From Paramecium pentaurelia (Eukaryota; Ciliophora; Oligohymenophorea; Peniculida; Parameciidae), in the NCBI GenBank assembly GCA_905183005.1, contig CAJJDO010000026.1, forward strand, positions 237,717 to 301,716: a stretch of 64,000 nt of DNA, written 5' to 3'. The first letter of the stretch is position 1. Each line of letters opens with the position of its first letter. The notes under the pieces were generated by a model. It was not told the origin of the DNA and searched no databases. It saw nothing but the letters and a program-made list of their open reading frames with translations. A program made the translations under genes and the position numbers. Below are positions 13,390-26,106 of the stretch, piece after piece.

Positions 13390-13819
13390 AAAAATTAAGG
13401 TATGAGTATCCTCCAAATTTCACATTAAAAAATAGTTTTCTTTGGTATATTCATAAATAATGTAAAAAAGTATTCCTAATAATAGTAGTCTAACATATAA
13501 CAAATTAAGCTTATAAACAAAACAAACTTAGTTCCAAAGGATATATTATTCCATATAGTTTTTAAATTATCTCTTAAAGTCATTTTATATATTATAATAA
13601 TAATTATATATAATTTTATTACTCATTATGGGTATTTGATACTGAATGCGTATATGTCAAGAATATCACATAATTAATACACTATACTTGTTACACAATG
13701 TAGATATGATAAAACTGAGAATACTAATAAGGCAAAGATCAATTTGACCTCATCAATATAACAAAGACCATCATGAGTATAAAATTAGCTCATCAAATTC
13801 AACATAATTGATCCTAAAG
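13390..13819. other. Spacer without a recognised gene
   Basis: AT-rich sequence before the 3' end of the minus-strand phosphotransferase gene. I see no ORF or RNA that I can support. Confidence 0.45.
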
Positions 13820-14820
13820 TCATAGCCCAAGTGAATGAAAATTAACTGAAATTCTATATATTTTATTAATTATAATTACTTCTTTAGTAATGATTGCTAA
13901 TTACCATAAATTAATCATCTTTGACCATTATAATCCAATAGTCAAAACATAAATGTGGAACCATTTTGATAAAACATTAGTTGGTGATAAATATGTTAAA
14001 CTAATGAATGTTATCATTAAGGTAATAGGTAATGATAGACTTTTTAGAATAGTCAAAATATTCCAATTCATCTTCTTGAATACAGGATAACAAAATTAAA
14101 TTATAGTTACAATACATCCACTAATGGTAAGTGCAAGTAAAACTGTATTATATTGAATTGAAAATGAATTTGTAAGTTAAATTTCATTAAGCCAAAATTA
14201 TGATGACATGATTGCAGTTAATACAAAAAAAAATTATAATGTTGGCAATCCTTCATCAACTCCATTAATTACACCTAATTAAAATACTCCTGTATGTTAT
14301 TGACAATAAACACCAAAATAAAATCCTAAGAAACTTACTCCTATTGCAGTTAACATATTGAATGGAGTAAATGTAATTTTAAAAGCATTTATATATAATA
14401 ATCCAGCAATCCAAGTAGCAGTACAATCACTACCATGATCCATTAACATTCCCAATGCAGTTGATTATTTTGTTCTTCTTGCTTGTTTACCATCTGCATT
14501 ATCTAATGTTTGATATACAAATATTGACCAGGCTATATATAAACTTGCCCATTATGGTAGATCTTGATCAAACATAGGATTCAAAATGAATATCAAAGCA
14601 AATGCAGTTAATAAATTACAGAATCCTGCTATTGTTATAAGATTTGGGGCAACTGTTTTAGGTAATTAATCAACCTAAAATGTATTAATAGTATCTTTAC
14701 CACCCATTATGCCATATCTCCAAGAAACCAATTATATAAAATTGAAAGATTCTGTCCACTGTATTTAAACCTTCTCAAATTTTCATAATATTATGGATTC
14801 ACATATTTTTTTAATAGCAT
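13820..14820 (-). CDS. CDP-alcohol phosphatidyltransferase (choline/ethanolamine phosphotransferase type)
   Basis: Integral membrane enzyme that transfers phosphocholine or phosphoethanolamine from the CDP-alcohol to diacylglycerol, the last step of the Kennedy pathway, usually in the ER or Golgi. The full family signature DG..AR(8)G...D...D is present as DGKQARRTKQSTALGMLMDH followed by GSD, near residue 100. The N-terminus LRRFKYSGQNLSILYNWFLG and the VAPNLIT segment match eukaryotic choline/ethanolamine enzymes. ATG at 14820, one 26-nt intron near 14670 and TGA at 13820 give 324 residues, somewhat shorter than the usual 390-420. Hydrophobic helices follow the signature. Which head group it prefers cannot be told. 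Confidence 0.9.
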
Positions 14821-14970
14821 TTTAATTAATCAATTAATACCATAAAATTAAATTAAATATCAATAATTTATTATCTTTATTAACTAAAGCCTACATTAAA
14901 AGAATTAGAATAACAAACTGATTTAATAAATGATTTATTGATTTATAGTAATAATTTGAAAATATGCAAA

Positions 14971-16364
14971 TCATTTAATCATTAATTTTTCAATTTCTTC
15001 ATAATGATTGTACATTTCCCAATAAGTTATGAATCCTTTTCCAAATAGATCAATTTCATGATAGAGACTAAATTAAAATGATATATATATTTACATTTCT
15101 GCTTATATTCTATCATTCATCTAATTGATAAAATTGTCCATATTCACATTTCCATTAAGTTAATTATATAATTCCTTAATTGGATTTGGATGTACTTCTT
15201 TTTATAGACATGTTTCTTTTAATGTTTTTCCTAAATCTTCTAAATTTATCCATCCATCTTCATCAGTGTCTGCTAATTTAAACAATGACTCTAAATCTAA
15301 TTATGCATTTGGAATTGCTATTTTAGCATTTTCCATAAGTTAATATAGATTCAACCTTTTAGTAAATCGATGATGAACTAAATATGTGAATAATTCTTCA
15401 GCAGTTACACCTCTAATTTCTAAACTCTTTACAAGTTAAGATGGTTCAGTTTTAAGAGTCGTTAAATTTTATTTTGATTATTCTTATTCAATTTATAATT
15501 ATGATTCATAAACATTATCTTATTTTAAATGATAAGTAGGTTATTAAGGAGTGAGTATATTTTTCCAATCTGTAAATAAATTTTAATATTCTGTATTTGC
15601 TATTTATTTATAATTTAGACTTATTAATTTAGGAATCATGTAGGTCTCTTTTGAAACATAATGTTTATCTTATTGAATATATTACTATATTTCTGCTACA
15701 TTATATTATAATATGCATTCACTTCTTTAATCACTTTAATTTAGAGGTGCTTATGAAACAATCGTTTAGAATTCCATTTTGACAGGAGTCAGATCATCAA
15801 AAAATGGATCAACGATTGAATTTGCTGTATTAAATACAATTTGTTATTCTTATGGTTTAACTTCTTATATTTCATCAAGTATCTTAAATTCATCATTTTC
15901 TTTATTTTCTATTTGACTATCCAATTTTTCATGCATCTTAAAGGAATCCATTTTTTTGTGTGATTAATCATCTTTTTATTTCTTTCTGAAATCTAGATTA
16001 GATCTACTAGGTGATTTTATTGATGGATTTGAACTCATTGATGTATTCCATTCACATCTCTCCTTTGATTTTACTTTCCTTAAAATAATAGGAGCCCCTT
16101 GTATTTTTTCAGGTGATCCTTTTTTATCTTTAAGGAACTTTCTTAATTCTTATTGTAAATCATTGAGATCATTTCTTCTTTTATATTTAGCAACTAATTC
16201 AATGAGTCTCACATTTTCATCCTTTACCATTTACCTCAATTATAAACGATCCTCCTTCATTATTTCTACACAATTAAACAATTATTCATACTTGTACATC
16301 TCTCAATCACTTATATTGTTTCCAATTATTCATTTTTTCTTGACTTATTCGAGATTTTGAGCAT
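14971..16364 (-). CDS. EF-hand protein with long polar N-terminus
   Basis: ATG at 16364, one 26-nt intron near 16290 and TGA at 14971 give 455 residues. The N-terminal third is charged and partly coiled coil, and contains Ser/Pro-rich stretches (SSNPSIKSPSRSN). A canonical calcium loop, DTDEDGWINLED, lies near residue 360. A second, weaker helix-loop-helix (EIDLFGKGFITYWE) lies near the end, lacking some ligand side chains. The protein probably binds calcium and may be cytoskeletal; that is inference. Its stop is 150 bases upstream of the next minus-strand gene start. Confidence 0.72.
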
Positions 16365-16425
16365 GTTTAACGGATAATTAATATATAAAAAAGCTAAATA
16401 AAAAATCAAACTATTGATATCTAAT

Positions 16426-17197
16426 TCATATTATTTATATTTCCCTCTAAAACTCTATATATATATATATTATAATTAATCTTTTTTTGTTATTTTGATC
16501 TCTTGAATCTTCATTTTCCTCAAATTCTATAATTTTTAATTAAACTTTTTGTTTACATAATTATCTTTATAAATTAAAGAAATACATTTGTATTTGGGAT
16601 AACATTTCTTATATTCTTGAATGATAACCAGTTTTTAATTCCAATAAATCCTATTATTATAAGGAATGTAATTTTTATAAGTACTCTCAATTCTTATTAT
16701 AAATCTAAATTCATACTTCTAATGATTTGATTTAATTATCTGATAAAAATAATCATTTTGATTGTTTTATATCTCACTAATATAATTTAATACTTTGAAA
16801 TTCAGACTTTACCTTTTAAGATTATCATTTCTAATGAATTTATTTTTTAATCCTAAAATATTTTAAGTACACAATCTTTAATAGCAATGGTTTATAACTT
16901 TTATTGCTTTTTGTAATTTTGTATAATTTGTTATGTAATTTATATAATTCAAATTTCTAATATATATAGTTCTTTCAATTATATCTGCATGCTTATTAAT
17001 TTGATTTAAAACATTTTCTGGCTTAATAATAAAACTTTTTAAACCATGAAGGTATCAATTATTTTTTCCAAAGATTACTGATCAAAAGTTGAATTTGAAT
17101 TACTCGCAATTCTTCTTTAATTTAAAAAAAATTAAGATATTAAATATAATTAGTATACATCAAAAAATAAAAAATATCTAAAATAATTCTAAATCAT
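16426..17197 (-). CDS. Hypothetical basic protein
   Basis: An ORF of about 210 codons without TGA runs on the minus strand from roughly 17060 down to TGA at 16426. It contains HGLKSFIIKPENVLNQINKH and is rich in Lys, Asn, Tyr and Ile. Upstream, a coding-looking Ser/Asn-rich stretch (RRIASNSNSTFDQQSLEKII) is in a different frame. No intron fits between them, so a one-base shift near the A-run at about 17040 is possible. The start at 17197 is a guess. No family is recognised. Confidence 0.38.
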
Positions 17198-17302
17198 ATG
17201 TGAAAGTTTTGTGCAAGAGACATATATCTAGTCAAATATGAATAATAAAAAAATTAAGTGACTTATATTGTATACATATAATAAATTATTGTTTGAAAAC
17301 AA

Positions 17303-19646
17303 TCAAAAATTATTAATTCTCTACTTCTTTTTAACTTTATTAAAACTATTATTCAAACTTTAACTTGTTTGTTGATATTATGGAGTCTAAAATATATCTA
17401 AAAAGTATAAATAAAATAATAACCTCTATCAGATTTTTTAGTATCCTAAAAAAGAGATAAGACATCATTCTTTAGAAATAAAGGTTTATTGTTTATATCA
17501 TTTTGTTATTATTAATAAGTACTAGTTTAGAATAAGTTCAAACTTGAAATTTAATTAGATGTTTATTACTATTAAGAAAAAAGATTTTAGAATTAAAAAT
17601 TTTATTATTACATCAATTATTATGGGTAATTCTATTACTATTACTATTAAAATAGATTATTCTATTAATTTGGCTACTATTAATAATTTAGTTATGCTAT
17701 CTCAAAATCTTATTACTTACCTTAAATAATCTAATTAATCTAAGTTGGTGCTTATTCAATGATTTCCATTTATTTATTAGTTGAGTATTAGAGTATTTTA
17801 GCATTCCCAAAATTATTAGAATTTTATAATAAATTTTAAGTATTTTATTTATCTTAAGGTTTATTAGGAATTATTTGTTAAGGTTATTATGTTGATATTT
17901 TAAATAAATCTATTATAGGTTAATTTTAATTTTATGGTTAGCATTATTTATTTTGATTGGAGGTGGAAAACGCTTGAAAATAAAGACTAATTTGATCAGA
18001 ACTGATATTAGAACTTTATGTTAAAAATGGATTTTATTCTTTTATTGATTTATCTACTGTTTATTTGTTCTAATTATTCAAAAAGCTAGTTTGTAATATA
18101 TTTTTTTAAATATCTTTACTTTGTTATGGTAGAGAATTTTAAAATTTTGATGTTTTTTCAGACAAATAATCCTATTATTCATTTTAAGATAATAAATTTT
18201 GATTCAAAAATTAATTTTATTATTGAAATACTTCTTAGCCTATTTTATCTTATTAATTTTCTAATTGTTATTCATTCTTTATGTCTTATTGTTATGATAT
18301 TTAGTTTGAAAGCTATTTAGTTGTATTAGTTTCAATATGACATTATTTTATTGTATGAAACTATTTATCATTTGAATTAGAATCTAATAATGAAGAATTC
18401 TATATATTATTCTATTCTTTATTTTCAGCTTCTTATTATTTATTCCCTTTTATTTATTTTTAAATTACATCAATTGTTTAAATTTGTAAATGTTCTTATT
18501 TATTATTATCCTTATCATTTAGGTTATTATTATTTTCGTTTTTTATTATCAAATTATTCTCTTATTAAAAATCAAACTAATTCTAATTTAATACAATATT
18601 ATTTACTTGATTTAAAATTTGTATACAGGATTCATTGGATTTTTAATTATTTTCAAATTCTTATTCTTAATTTTATTAAATAATCGAAGGTTTTTTATTT
18701 TAATCTATGTCTTTTATATTTTCTTATGGTTCTTATTAAAAATAAACATTCTTAAAACTTAATATTGTCTCATTTCCCTCACCTTTTGAGTTTGTTCCAG
18801 TTGAGCTTGAAAATTTATTATTTTTATTTAATTCATCCTTAAAATGATTATTATTTGATGGACTCTGAGCAGATGATGATGAAACTTTTAATTCCTTAAG
18901 AAATGAATCACATTTTAAGTTGTTATTATCATCATTTTAAATAATTGATTGATTCTCAAGTATTTTTACTGGAGATAAATAATCACTAGTTTCACCTTTT
19001 TATTTGATTGGTATACTACTCTCTGTAAAGCTATCAAATTATTTTAATCTCTTATTTGAGTAATTAAATTAATATTCAGATTAATTTTCATATTTTTGAT
19101 TAAGATTTTACTTAAAATTTTGTTTATTCAGATTAAACTCTAACTATTTTGGATTTTCTAATGATATTATTTACAAATATTACCTTCCATTTTTCTACTT
19201 TTATTAATTTTTGAGTGTTCTTTTTTAAACTTCTTTTTTTTTTTAACATTTGATGTTTTGATTTAGGAATCACTTGGTTTACTACTCATATCAGTTTATG
19301 TTTCTTTAGATATTTTTTTATCAGAATCCATTTCCTCTTTTAGATATTATTCAAAGGGACATATGGACTTACGTTTTAGTATTATAATATCATCTTTATT
19401 TGGTATAATTCGATCTATAAGAACAAGATTATTTTTAAATTAATTAGATAGTTCTTATTCTAAATTTTTATCGTCAAATGATTGTATCCGTTAGATTAAA
19501 CTTTATGAGTTGATTGTTGGTTGAAATAAACCTTAAATCTTATTTTTTATTTTAGTTATGATGCCTGGTTTCATGTTTTTCTAAGAACCAAAAGGGTTAT
19601 AACTTGAAATATTCTTTCTTCTATTTCCAAACAGAAATTTATGCAT
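17303..19646 (-). CDS. Large Gln/Asn-rich low-complexity protein
   Basis: ATG at 19646 and TGA at 17303. Removing two 26-nt introns (near 19160 and 17420) leaves exactly 763 residues. The first 200 residues are basic and polar (MHKFLFGNRRKNISSYNPFG). The rest is dominated by Gln, Asn and Ser with runs such as QQQQQQ and short hydrophobic clusters (NLFQ, NPFL, SLFQ). It ends SFNKVKKKQRINNF. Most Gln codons are TAA or TAG, so a standard-code scan sees only opposite-strand fragments. The composition is prion-like and suits a condensate or nuclear-pore-like role, but no domain is recognised and no function is assigned. Confidence 0.7.
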
Positions 19647-20943
19647 AATTAAATAAATAATATATTTAAATTATTAAGATAATCTAGATGACAAAATATT
19701 TAAATGTTTTAATATTAACTAGTATAATGATTCATAAATATATTACTACAACTAATACAACTTATCTCCTTAAATTATAATTAAAACTTATTTATTTTTT
19801 CATTTCATCTTATTTCCATCATTTGTATAATATTTCAAACAAAATCTTATTTATTTGTATAATTATTTTTAGATCTGAGATGATAATTACTAAAATCAGA
19901 ATATTTTATTTTATGTAATTTTAATCATTTTACAATTAATTCTATTCAATTCTTTAACAAACAATCAATCTAGTTCTTATAATTTATGTAGTTGTTTTAA
20001 AAAAAAGCGCAATAAATTAAATTAGAGTTTTCCCTTTTTATGTTATAATTTATGGGAAGTTAAGAATTTTATTGATAAATAATTTATTAAATTTTAAATA
20101 AAACTACTTTACTCTAAAAGACTTTTAAAGTACCTATTTATTTTTCTATTTAATTATTTAGTTGCTGTAAATTAAATACAAAAGATGGTATTAACCATAT
20201 TAAAAATATTCATAATTAAAAAATGTATTTAATAGAATATTGAAAATTAGTTTATGAGTTTGTAAAAATAATATAGATAAACTCATATAAATTAATTTTG
20301 ATTTTAATATATAACTAAAAAGTAAATAATTTATTTTATATAATTGATTGTTTTTATTATATTAAGTGATATTTGGTAATTTAATTAGGTAATTATTCTG
20401 AATATATAAGTAATCATCAATAATTTAGATATAATTAAATTTTAATATAAATATTTTTAGTTTTTAAAATAAAGGATTTTCATCTAAAAAATGATCAAAA
20501 TTTGAAAACCTATAAGATTTATTATCATATATTATAAAAATTCTTATAGACAATCAATTAATAATAAGAATCAATCTACTTCTTATTTAATTTTTAGCTT
20601 TTAACACACAAAATTACAGAAATAATAAAATGAAATATAAAATATATAATTTATCATGAGATTTATATTAAATTATTAAAATTAGATTACTAAAATTATT
20701 TTTGGAATTATCGATCTCATAAAATTTTAACAAATCAATCGTAAACATTATGTGGTGATTAGCTGAATATTCATTCTTAATTTATCAATTCTAATACCAA
20801 TTTAGAAAGTGGAAGTAAAAATTATTAATAATCATTAAGAATTTTAATTATTTTACTTTGTAATATTGAAATAATGAAATGAATGCAATTTGGAATTTGT
20901 ATTATTAATATATTGAAATAAAGACAAAATTTGTTTATTTATA
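19647..20943. other. Long gene-poor spacer
   Basis: The longest stretch here without a supported gene (1.3 kb). It is AT-rich, with TGA codons in every frame on both strands. I found no RNA gene, repeat or mobile element. It lies between two diverging gene starts, so it probably holds both promoters. Confidence 0.55.
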
Positions 20944-23900
20944 ATGAGTACAAGACATTTCTCAAGGATTCCAACGAAAACAGCTTTGGCAAAAAAATTA
21001 AAATTAAATTTAATTACAATAAAAATTTAAAAATAAAATTTAACTTCAATATTAGATTGGAGAATATGTTTGTCAAGAGTTATTAGTCATATTAATAATG
21101 ATAAGATTATGTTTCAACAGTAGATTAGAGTATGATGTTATTTTATAATAATTAAGTAAATAAATATCTAAATAATGATGAAAACTTGAATTAATTGAGA
21201 TTTATGTACAAGATAATTTTAAAATAATTATCATAATTTTCTTTTCATTTATTAAGTTCTAAATGCCGAATATTAGTGAATTAATGTCCAAAATAATAGC
21301 AAAATACATGGAATATGATGATTCTGCTCTTTAATTACCTGAAAACTTAGTTAACTTACTACTTATTCATGCATCCCTATTGAATATTTCATACATATAT
21401 TATCAGAATTCATCTTCTTGGCTTTATACTTTAGTACTATTTGCTAGACCATCAGTTAGCATTTAGATTTCACATTTTTATATTTTTGGAATTTGTTATT
21501 TGCTATTACATGTACTATGTATAATAAAAGCTAAATTACTGGGTAGGAGTATAGTAAGTCTAATAAATAGTTTAATGAAGGTAGGGTTACTGAATTTTGT
21601 AATTGAATAGTTTGATGACATTTTTGGGTATTTAATAGGAGGAATTATATTAGTAATATAATTGTTTGAGATCTTGTTTATTTAAGGTACATTAGATATA
21701 AATACAAAGAATTTTTAGCGTACTTAGATTACTTTTTTCAGCATCATAACATTAATTATTAATATACTGCTGATGACATTTTATAAATTAAATTTCCAGC
21801 TTAGACATATATAAATTGTTGCAATATTAAATTCAACCACATAAGCTTTGGATCTTATTTTATTAAAAAATTATAGAAGTCCAATAATTAGATTAATAAT
21901 AATATCAATTTAATTGGTGAGTGTTTATGTTGGGATTATGCAATTTATTCATTTTGAGAATTCTTTCACTCTTATATTAGTACCTTTCTTTTTTAAAATA
22001 ATATCATTACTAAGATTATCAGATTTAATTTATACAAAAGATCCAATAATTAATGCATCTATTTTAATATAAGATAAAAAATTTTATGAAAGTTTTATAA
22101 TTCTAAATAAATTAAAGGATCAAAATTTCATTAGATAAATCAAAAGAAATCAAATGTTAAAAAAATGCATTAATTCAATTAATTAAGAATTATAATAAAA
22201 AGTAGGAAGTTAATAATTATTAGGAGTTGCTTCAAAATTAATCTAAAATGATATTAAAAATATAAAGATTTAAAATAATTTATTAAAAATAATTTAATGG
22301 AAAATAAAATTATTATAAAATTGGAAGGTTAATGAATTTGATGAGATTTATAAATTTGTTAATAGTATGTTAAAATTAAAGAAATAATTAGATAGTTATT
22401 ATTTAGCTGAACCTAATAGTATGGTATAAGCTTTAATTTGTTTTTTTTATGCAGAAATCTTAAATGATTTATTAGAAGCAAATGAAATGATAATTCATGC
22501 TAAAAAATCAGCAGATATATACTTTATAGATTATACAACAAATAAAAATATGTTTTATATTACTACAAAATATGAAAATGGATAATTACAAATGAATAAA
22601 ATATCAAGTAATGCTCCATCTTTTATATGTAATAAAAAATTATAAGAATTAATTCCTCCAGGTGTTCGTGAATGGCATAATAAATTAGTAGATGAATTTA
22701 TAATAACAGGAAAATCTAAATTTGTAAGATAATTGAATTAAAATTATGTAACTCATGGTTAATCAATTGACACTGTAGATTTTGCTATTGATTTAACCTA
22801 CTCAGATTAAGTAAATTTTATTTGTCTAATATCTCCAACTTTAATTAAGAATGCTACTTTGATAGTTGATGATAAATATAATATAACTAGTTATACAAAT
22901 TAATTTAAAGAGATTAAATAATATAAATTATTATTTTCTAGAGGATCATCTATATTTAATATTTTCCCATAAATTTAAGAAATAAAGTAGACCTGTTTTC
23001 TAGAAAATGTTCTTATTAATACAAAAAAACTATTAAATTATAATGATGATTAAGATGATGTTAGATACTATTGTAATTTAGAAATAATTGTCAAACATCA
23101 TTAAGATGTTATTATATATCTGATTGTAAAATTAGAAAACATACAAATTATATATTCAAATACTGGTAACTCTAGTAAAAAAGATACAATGACAATTCAT
23201 TCTTCTTCTAATAATGAATTAAGTATAGCAGAAGAAAGACATTTAATATCTTAATAGAATTCTAAATAAGAGATTCCTATTTTTGAATATAATGAAGAAA
23301 TTAAGAGCTTAAAATAATTAAAGAGTCTAAATGAAAAGAAAAGTCTAAATGAAGAAGCTATTAAAAATGTCTTAAATATTGATACACCTTAACCATAAGT
23401 ATTTACATCTAGAGGAGATCCAGAATAACATCTATTAGTTGATAAAGTTAAAACTGAAAGCAAAAAGTATTCAGTTAAATCTCAAACATAAGGTGGAGAT
23501 GGAAAAGAATAATAGTAACAATAATAAGATGTAAAAAAAGAAGAATTTTTTGATAGGGAAGATTGTTCTTAAGTTTCTTCTATAAGAATGCTTAGAAATT
23601 CTAAATTTTATAGGAAATATGATCTTTATAATAAATTTAATAAACATATGCCTTTAAAAAGATAACATTAATTCTTAGTCATACTATTTGTATTAAGTTT
23701 AATTATTTAAGGATTATTCATCATTATTGTAATATATTAATATTATATTTTAGCAATTAACAAGTTTAAATTTGGTATCATTTGCTATTGATATCAATTT
23801 ATTAGAAATCAAAAACTTATTCTTCTAACCAATGGATATGTTTCTAGTTACTAGATGGAATTTATGGACTTATAATTTTTAAAAATCTAACGGCATTATA

Positions 23901-25454
23901 TCTCAAGAAGAATACAATTCAGTTTCAAAATTTGCGACTTCAAATTTAGGACTTGGATTTGATTCTCTTAATTCAAACTTAAAATTAGTATTGAATCGTT
24001 AAGAACTTCAAGGTTTACTACAAACCAAATATATAGAAGCTTATTCTTATCTTGATACATATAAATCAGAATAATATAATATGACATTAAGGACAGCAAT
24101 ATCTGTTTTATTAAATTTCTAATACATTTTGAAAATGAATTACATATATGAAAAAACGGTTAAAGCCGACAGTCCTTAAATCTTTTATAGTTTTAAAAAT
24201 TATCCTATAATCAGAGATATTATGACTTAATTAAATTCAGATATAATGGTATAAACAATAGCAAGAGGATAAAATTTTGAAGATGAAATGGAAACTCTTT
24301 TTTTATTTCAGTAGATATTTTTGATATTTATGGTACTTTCTATTATCTATGCTAAAATTTATATAAATAAAAAACTAATATTGTTTTTACATTTGAGTTA
24401 ATATTCTGATAATGATGCAATTTAACATGAGATTTAAAAGTTTAAGCAATTACTTGATAAATTATAATCAGATAATTCTTATAAATTTAATTATTCTCTT
24501 AAAATAGCAGATAAGGAATTTTAATTTTTGGAAGAAAAAGTAGAGAAAGAGAATAAAAATACAAAAAATTTAAGGAAAAAAAGAATATCTCCTTATAGAT
24601 TTGTATTTATACTCATTTTATTTTATTCTATACTTACTATAAATAGTATAGTAAATTATTATGAATTTTAAAAGTATCTAAAAAAATATCCTGAAACAGC
24701 TTAATATAAAAAATAATTGGCTGATCTTGGTGGAGATATACCATTAATGTTCGCTTAAAGGGAAGTTCTTTATGGTAGAAAAAACTATATGTACTTAGAT
24801 GCTGCTTATTTCGATAGGATGTGGTATTATATTATGGAGTCTCTTAATAATACCAAATTATTTACATCATAAGATCCAGATTTTAATAAGTAATTTATAA
24901 TAATCATATTTAAAGAATGCTTGTGACTAATAATTTTAATGACTTTTATGCTTAAATTTAATTGAGTGATTTATGTGAATATTTACCAGGAGATATAAAG
25001 ATTAGAGCAGTATCATTATGTCCAACTATAATGAATTAAAATATGAGACATGGACTTAAAGCGATGTTGATATACATTCAAAACTTAATTGAGACTGATG
25101 TTGCAATCAATAATTTTACTTACAGAGCAGTTCCAACTTAAAATGAATTAGAAGGAGCATTTATGATATCTGAAGTTATAAATGTAATGAATTCTTATTT
25201 TTATAATGATTTAATTGATGTTACAACCAAATTGGTGGATCAATAAGAAGTAAATTATTCTATTATAATAGATTTTCAATATTTGCTATTTAGTTATACT
25301 TTTCGGGGTTTTATTGATTATAATTACTGAAGTTAAGAACAAAATATATGAAAATAGTAAGATCATAATACATTTTGTATATGTGATACCTTCCCAAACA
25401 ATATTCACTGATGATACATTTGAAAGAACTCTTAGAACTTTAATCAATTTCTGA
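20944..25454 (+). CDS. Second giant PAS-domain, TmcB-like multi-membrane protein
   Basis: Same architecture as 102-6002. Early helices include ELLVILIMIRL and, from nt 21380, WLYTLVLFAR and FGICYLLLHVL. A helical cytoplasmic stretch is followed by a PAS-like region (nt 22500-22860) with LIPPGVREWHNKLVDEFIIT and then GKS, the counterpart of LMP...H..L...TGKG in the first gene. A polar linker precedes C-terminal helices near 23690, 24310, 24600 and 25290. Introns placed: 25 nt near 23720, 26 nt near 24892 and 22 nt near 25250. TGA at 25452-25454. The 5' end is uncertain: a 19-nt intron directly after the ATG at 20944 gives a good frame, but the join near 21150-21230 is unresolved. Confidence 0.75.
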
Positions 25455-25567
25455 TAATATTTCTATTCAAAATTTATCGTAACTTTTATTATATTATTAA
25501 AGAATATATTTTCTGATAAAAATTATTATTATAATGTTGAAGAATGTTTTTAAATGAAAATATAATA

Positions 25568-26037
25568 ATGTTGTATAATTTAATACCAGGAAGACAATCT
25601 TATTTAAACTACGTTTAAAATGTTTAAGAAGGGGACTATTTCTTATTTTAAGATGAACCTTATAAAATTCTCAAAGGTCAAGTTAAAATGAGTAGTCATG
25701 GAATTTGTGCTTTTTTTAAAGCAGAACATGCATTTTCTAAATAAATCCTTGAAGATTAATTTCATTCTAATGGATATTTGGAAATTCCTGTGATTTAATT
25801 TGAGGAATATAATTTGGTTGGAATTTAAAATGATGATTTTTTATCTTTACTAAAATCCAATGGTACTATAAGAGAAGATTTAAAGATGCCTATATATAAG
25901 GAGTTAAGTAACAAAATAAAAATGTGGTTTGAAGATGGAAAGTAATATATTTTTATTATATTTTTAGAGAAATCATAGTATAGATTATGAAATATTTGGA
26001 TAAAGAGGAGGTGTTTAATGCAAGATGTGAGGAATGA
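25568..26037 (+). CDS. Divergent eIF5A-like protein without the hypusine lysine
   Basis: 147 residues after one 26-nt intron (25942-25967), close to the usual eIF5A length of about 155. The family pattern runs throughout: EGDYFLFQDEPYKILKGQVK near residue 25, then ENGxIREDLKMP-like NGTIREDLKMP after DDFLSLLKSNG, and KIKMWFEDGKEIIVQIM near the end. In true eIF5A the loop TGKHGH carries the lysine changed to hypusine, which is essential for peptide-bond stimulation on ribosomes. Here the same place reads KMSSHGICAF, so the lysine is a Ser. It may be a paralogue with another role. An in-frame ATG at 25544 could extend it by eight residues. It lies 113 bases after the PAS gene. Confidence 0.8.
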
Positions 26038-26106
26038 ATAATATTATATTTTTTAATAAAAATTATTTAGCAAAGTTAAATTATAATACAATTTCTAGAA
26101 TATTAA

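Noticed and set aside
18126..18683. Plus-strand ORFs resembling small membrane proteins
   Set aside because: They lie antisense to the Gln/Asn-rich gene at 17303-19646, whose spliced frame is exact; the hydrophobicity is a by-product of the complementary codons.
19647..20943. Possible gene in the long spacer
   Set aside because: Open stretches are short and broken by TGA on both strands, and none shows a motif or a workable intron pattern.
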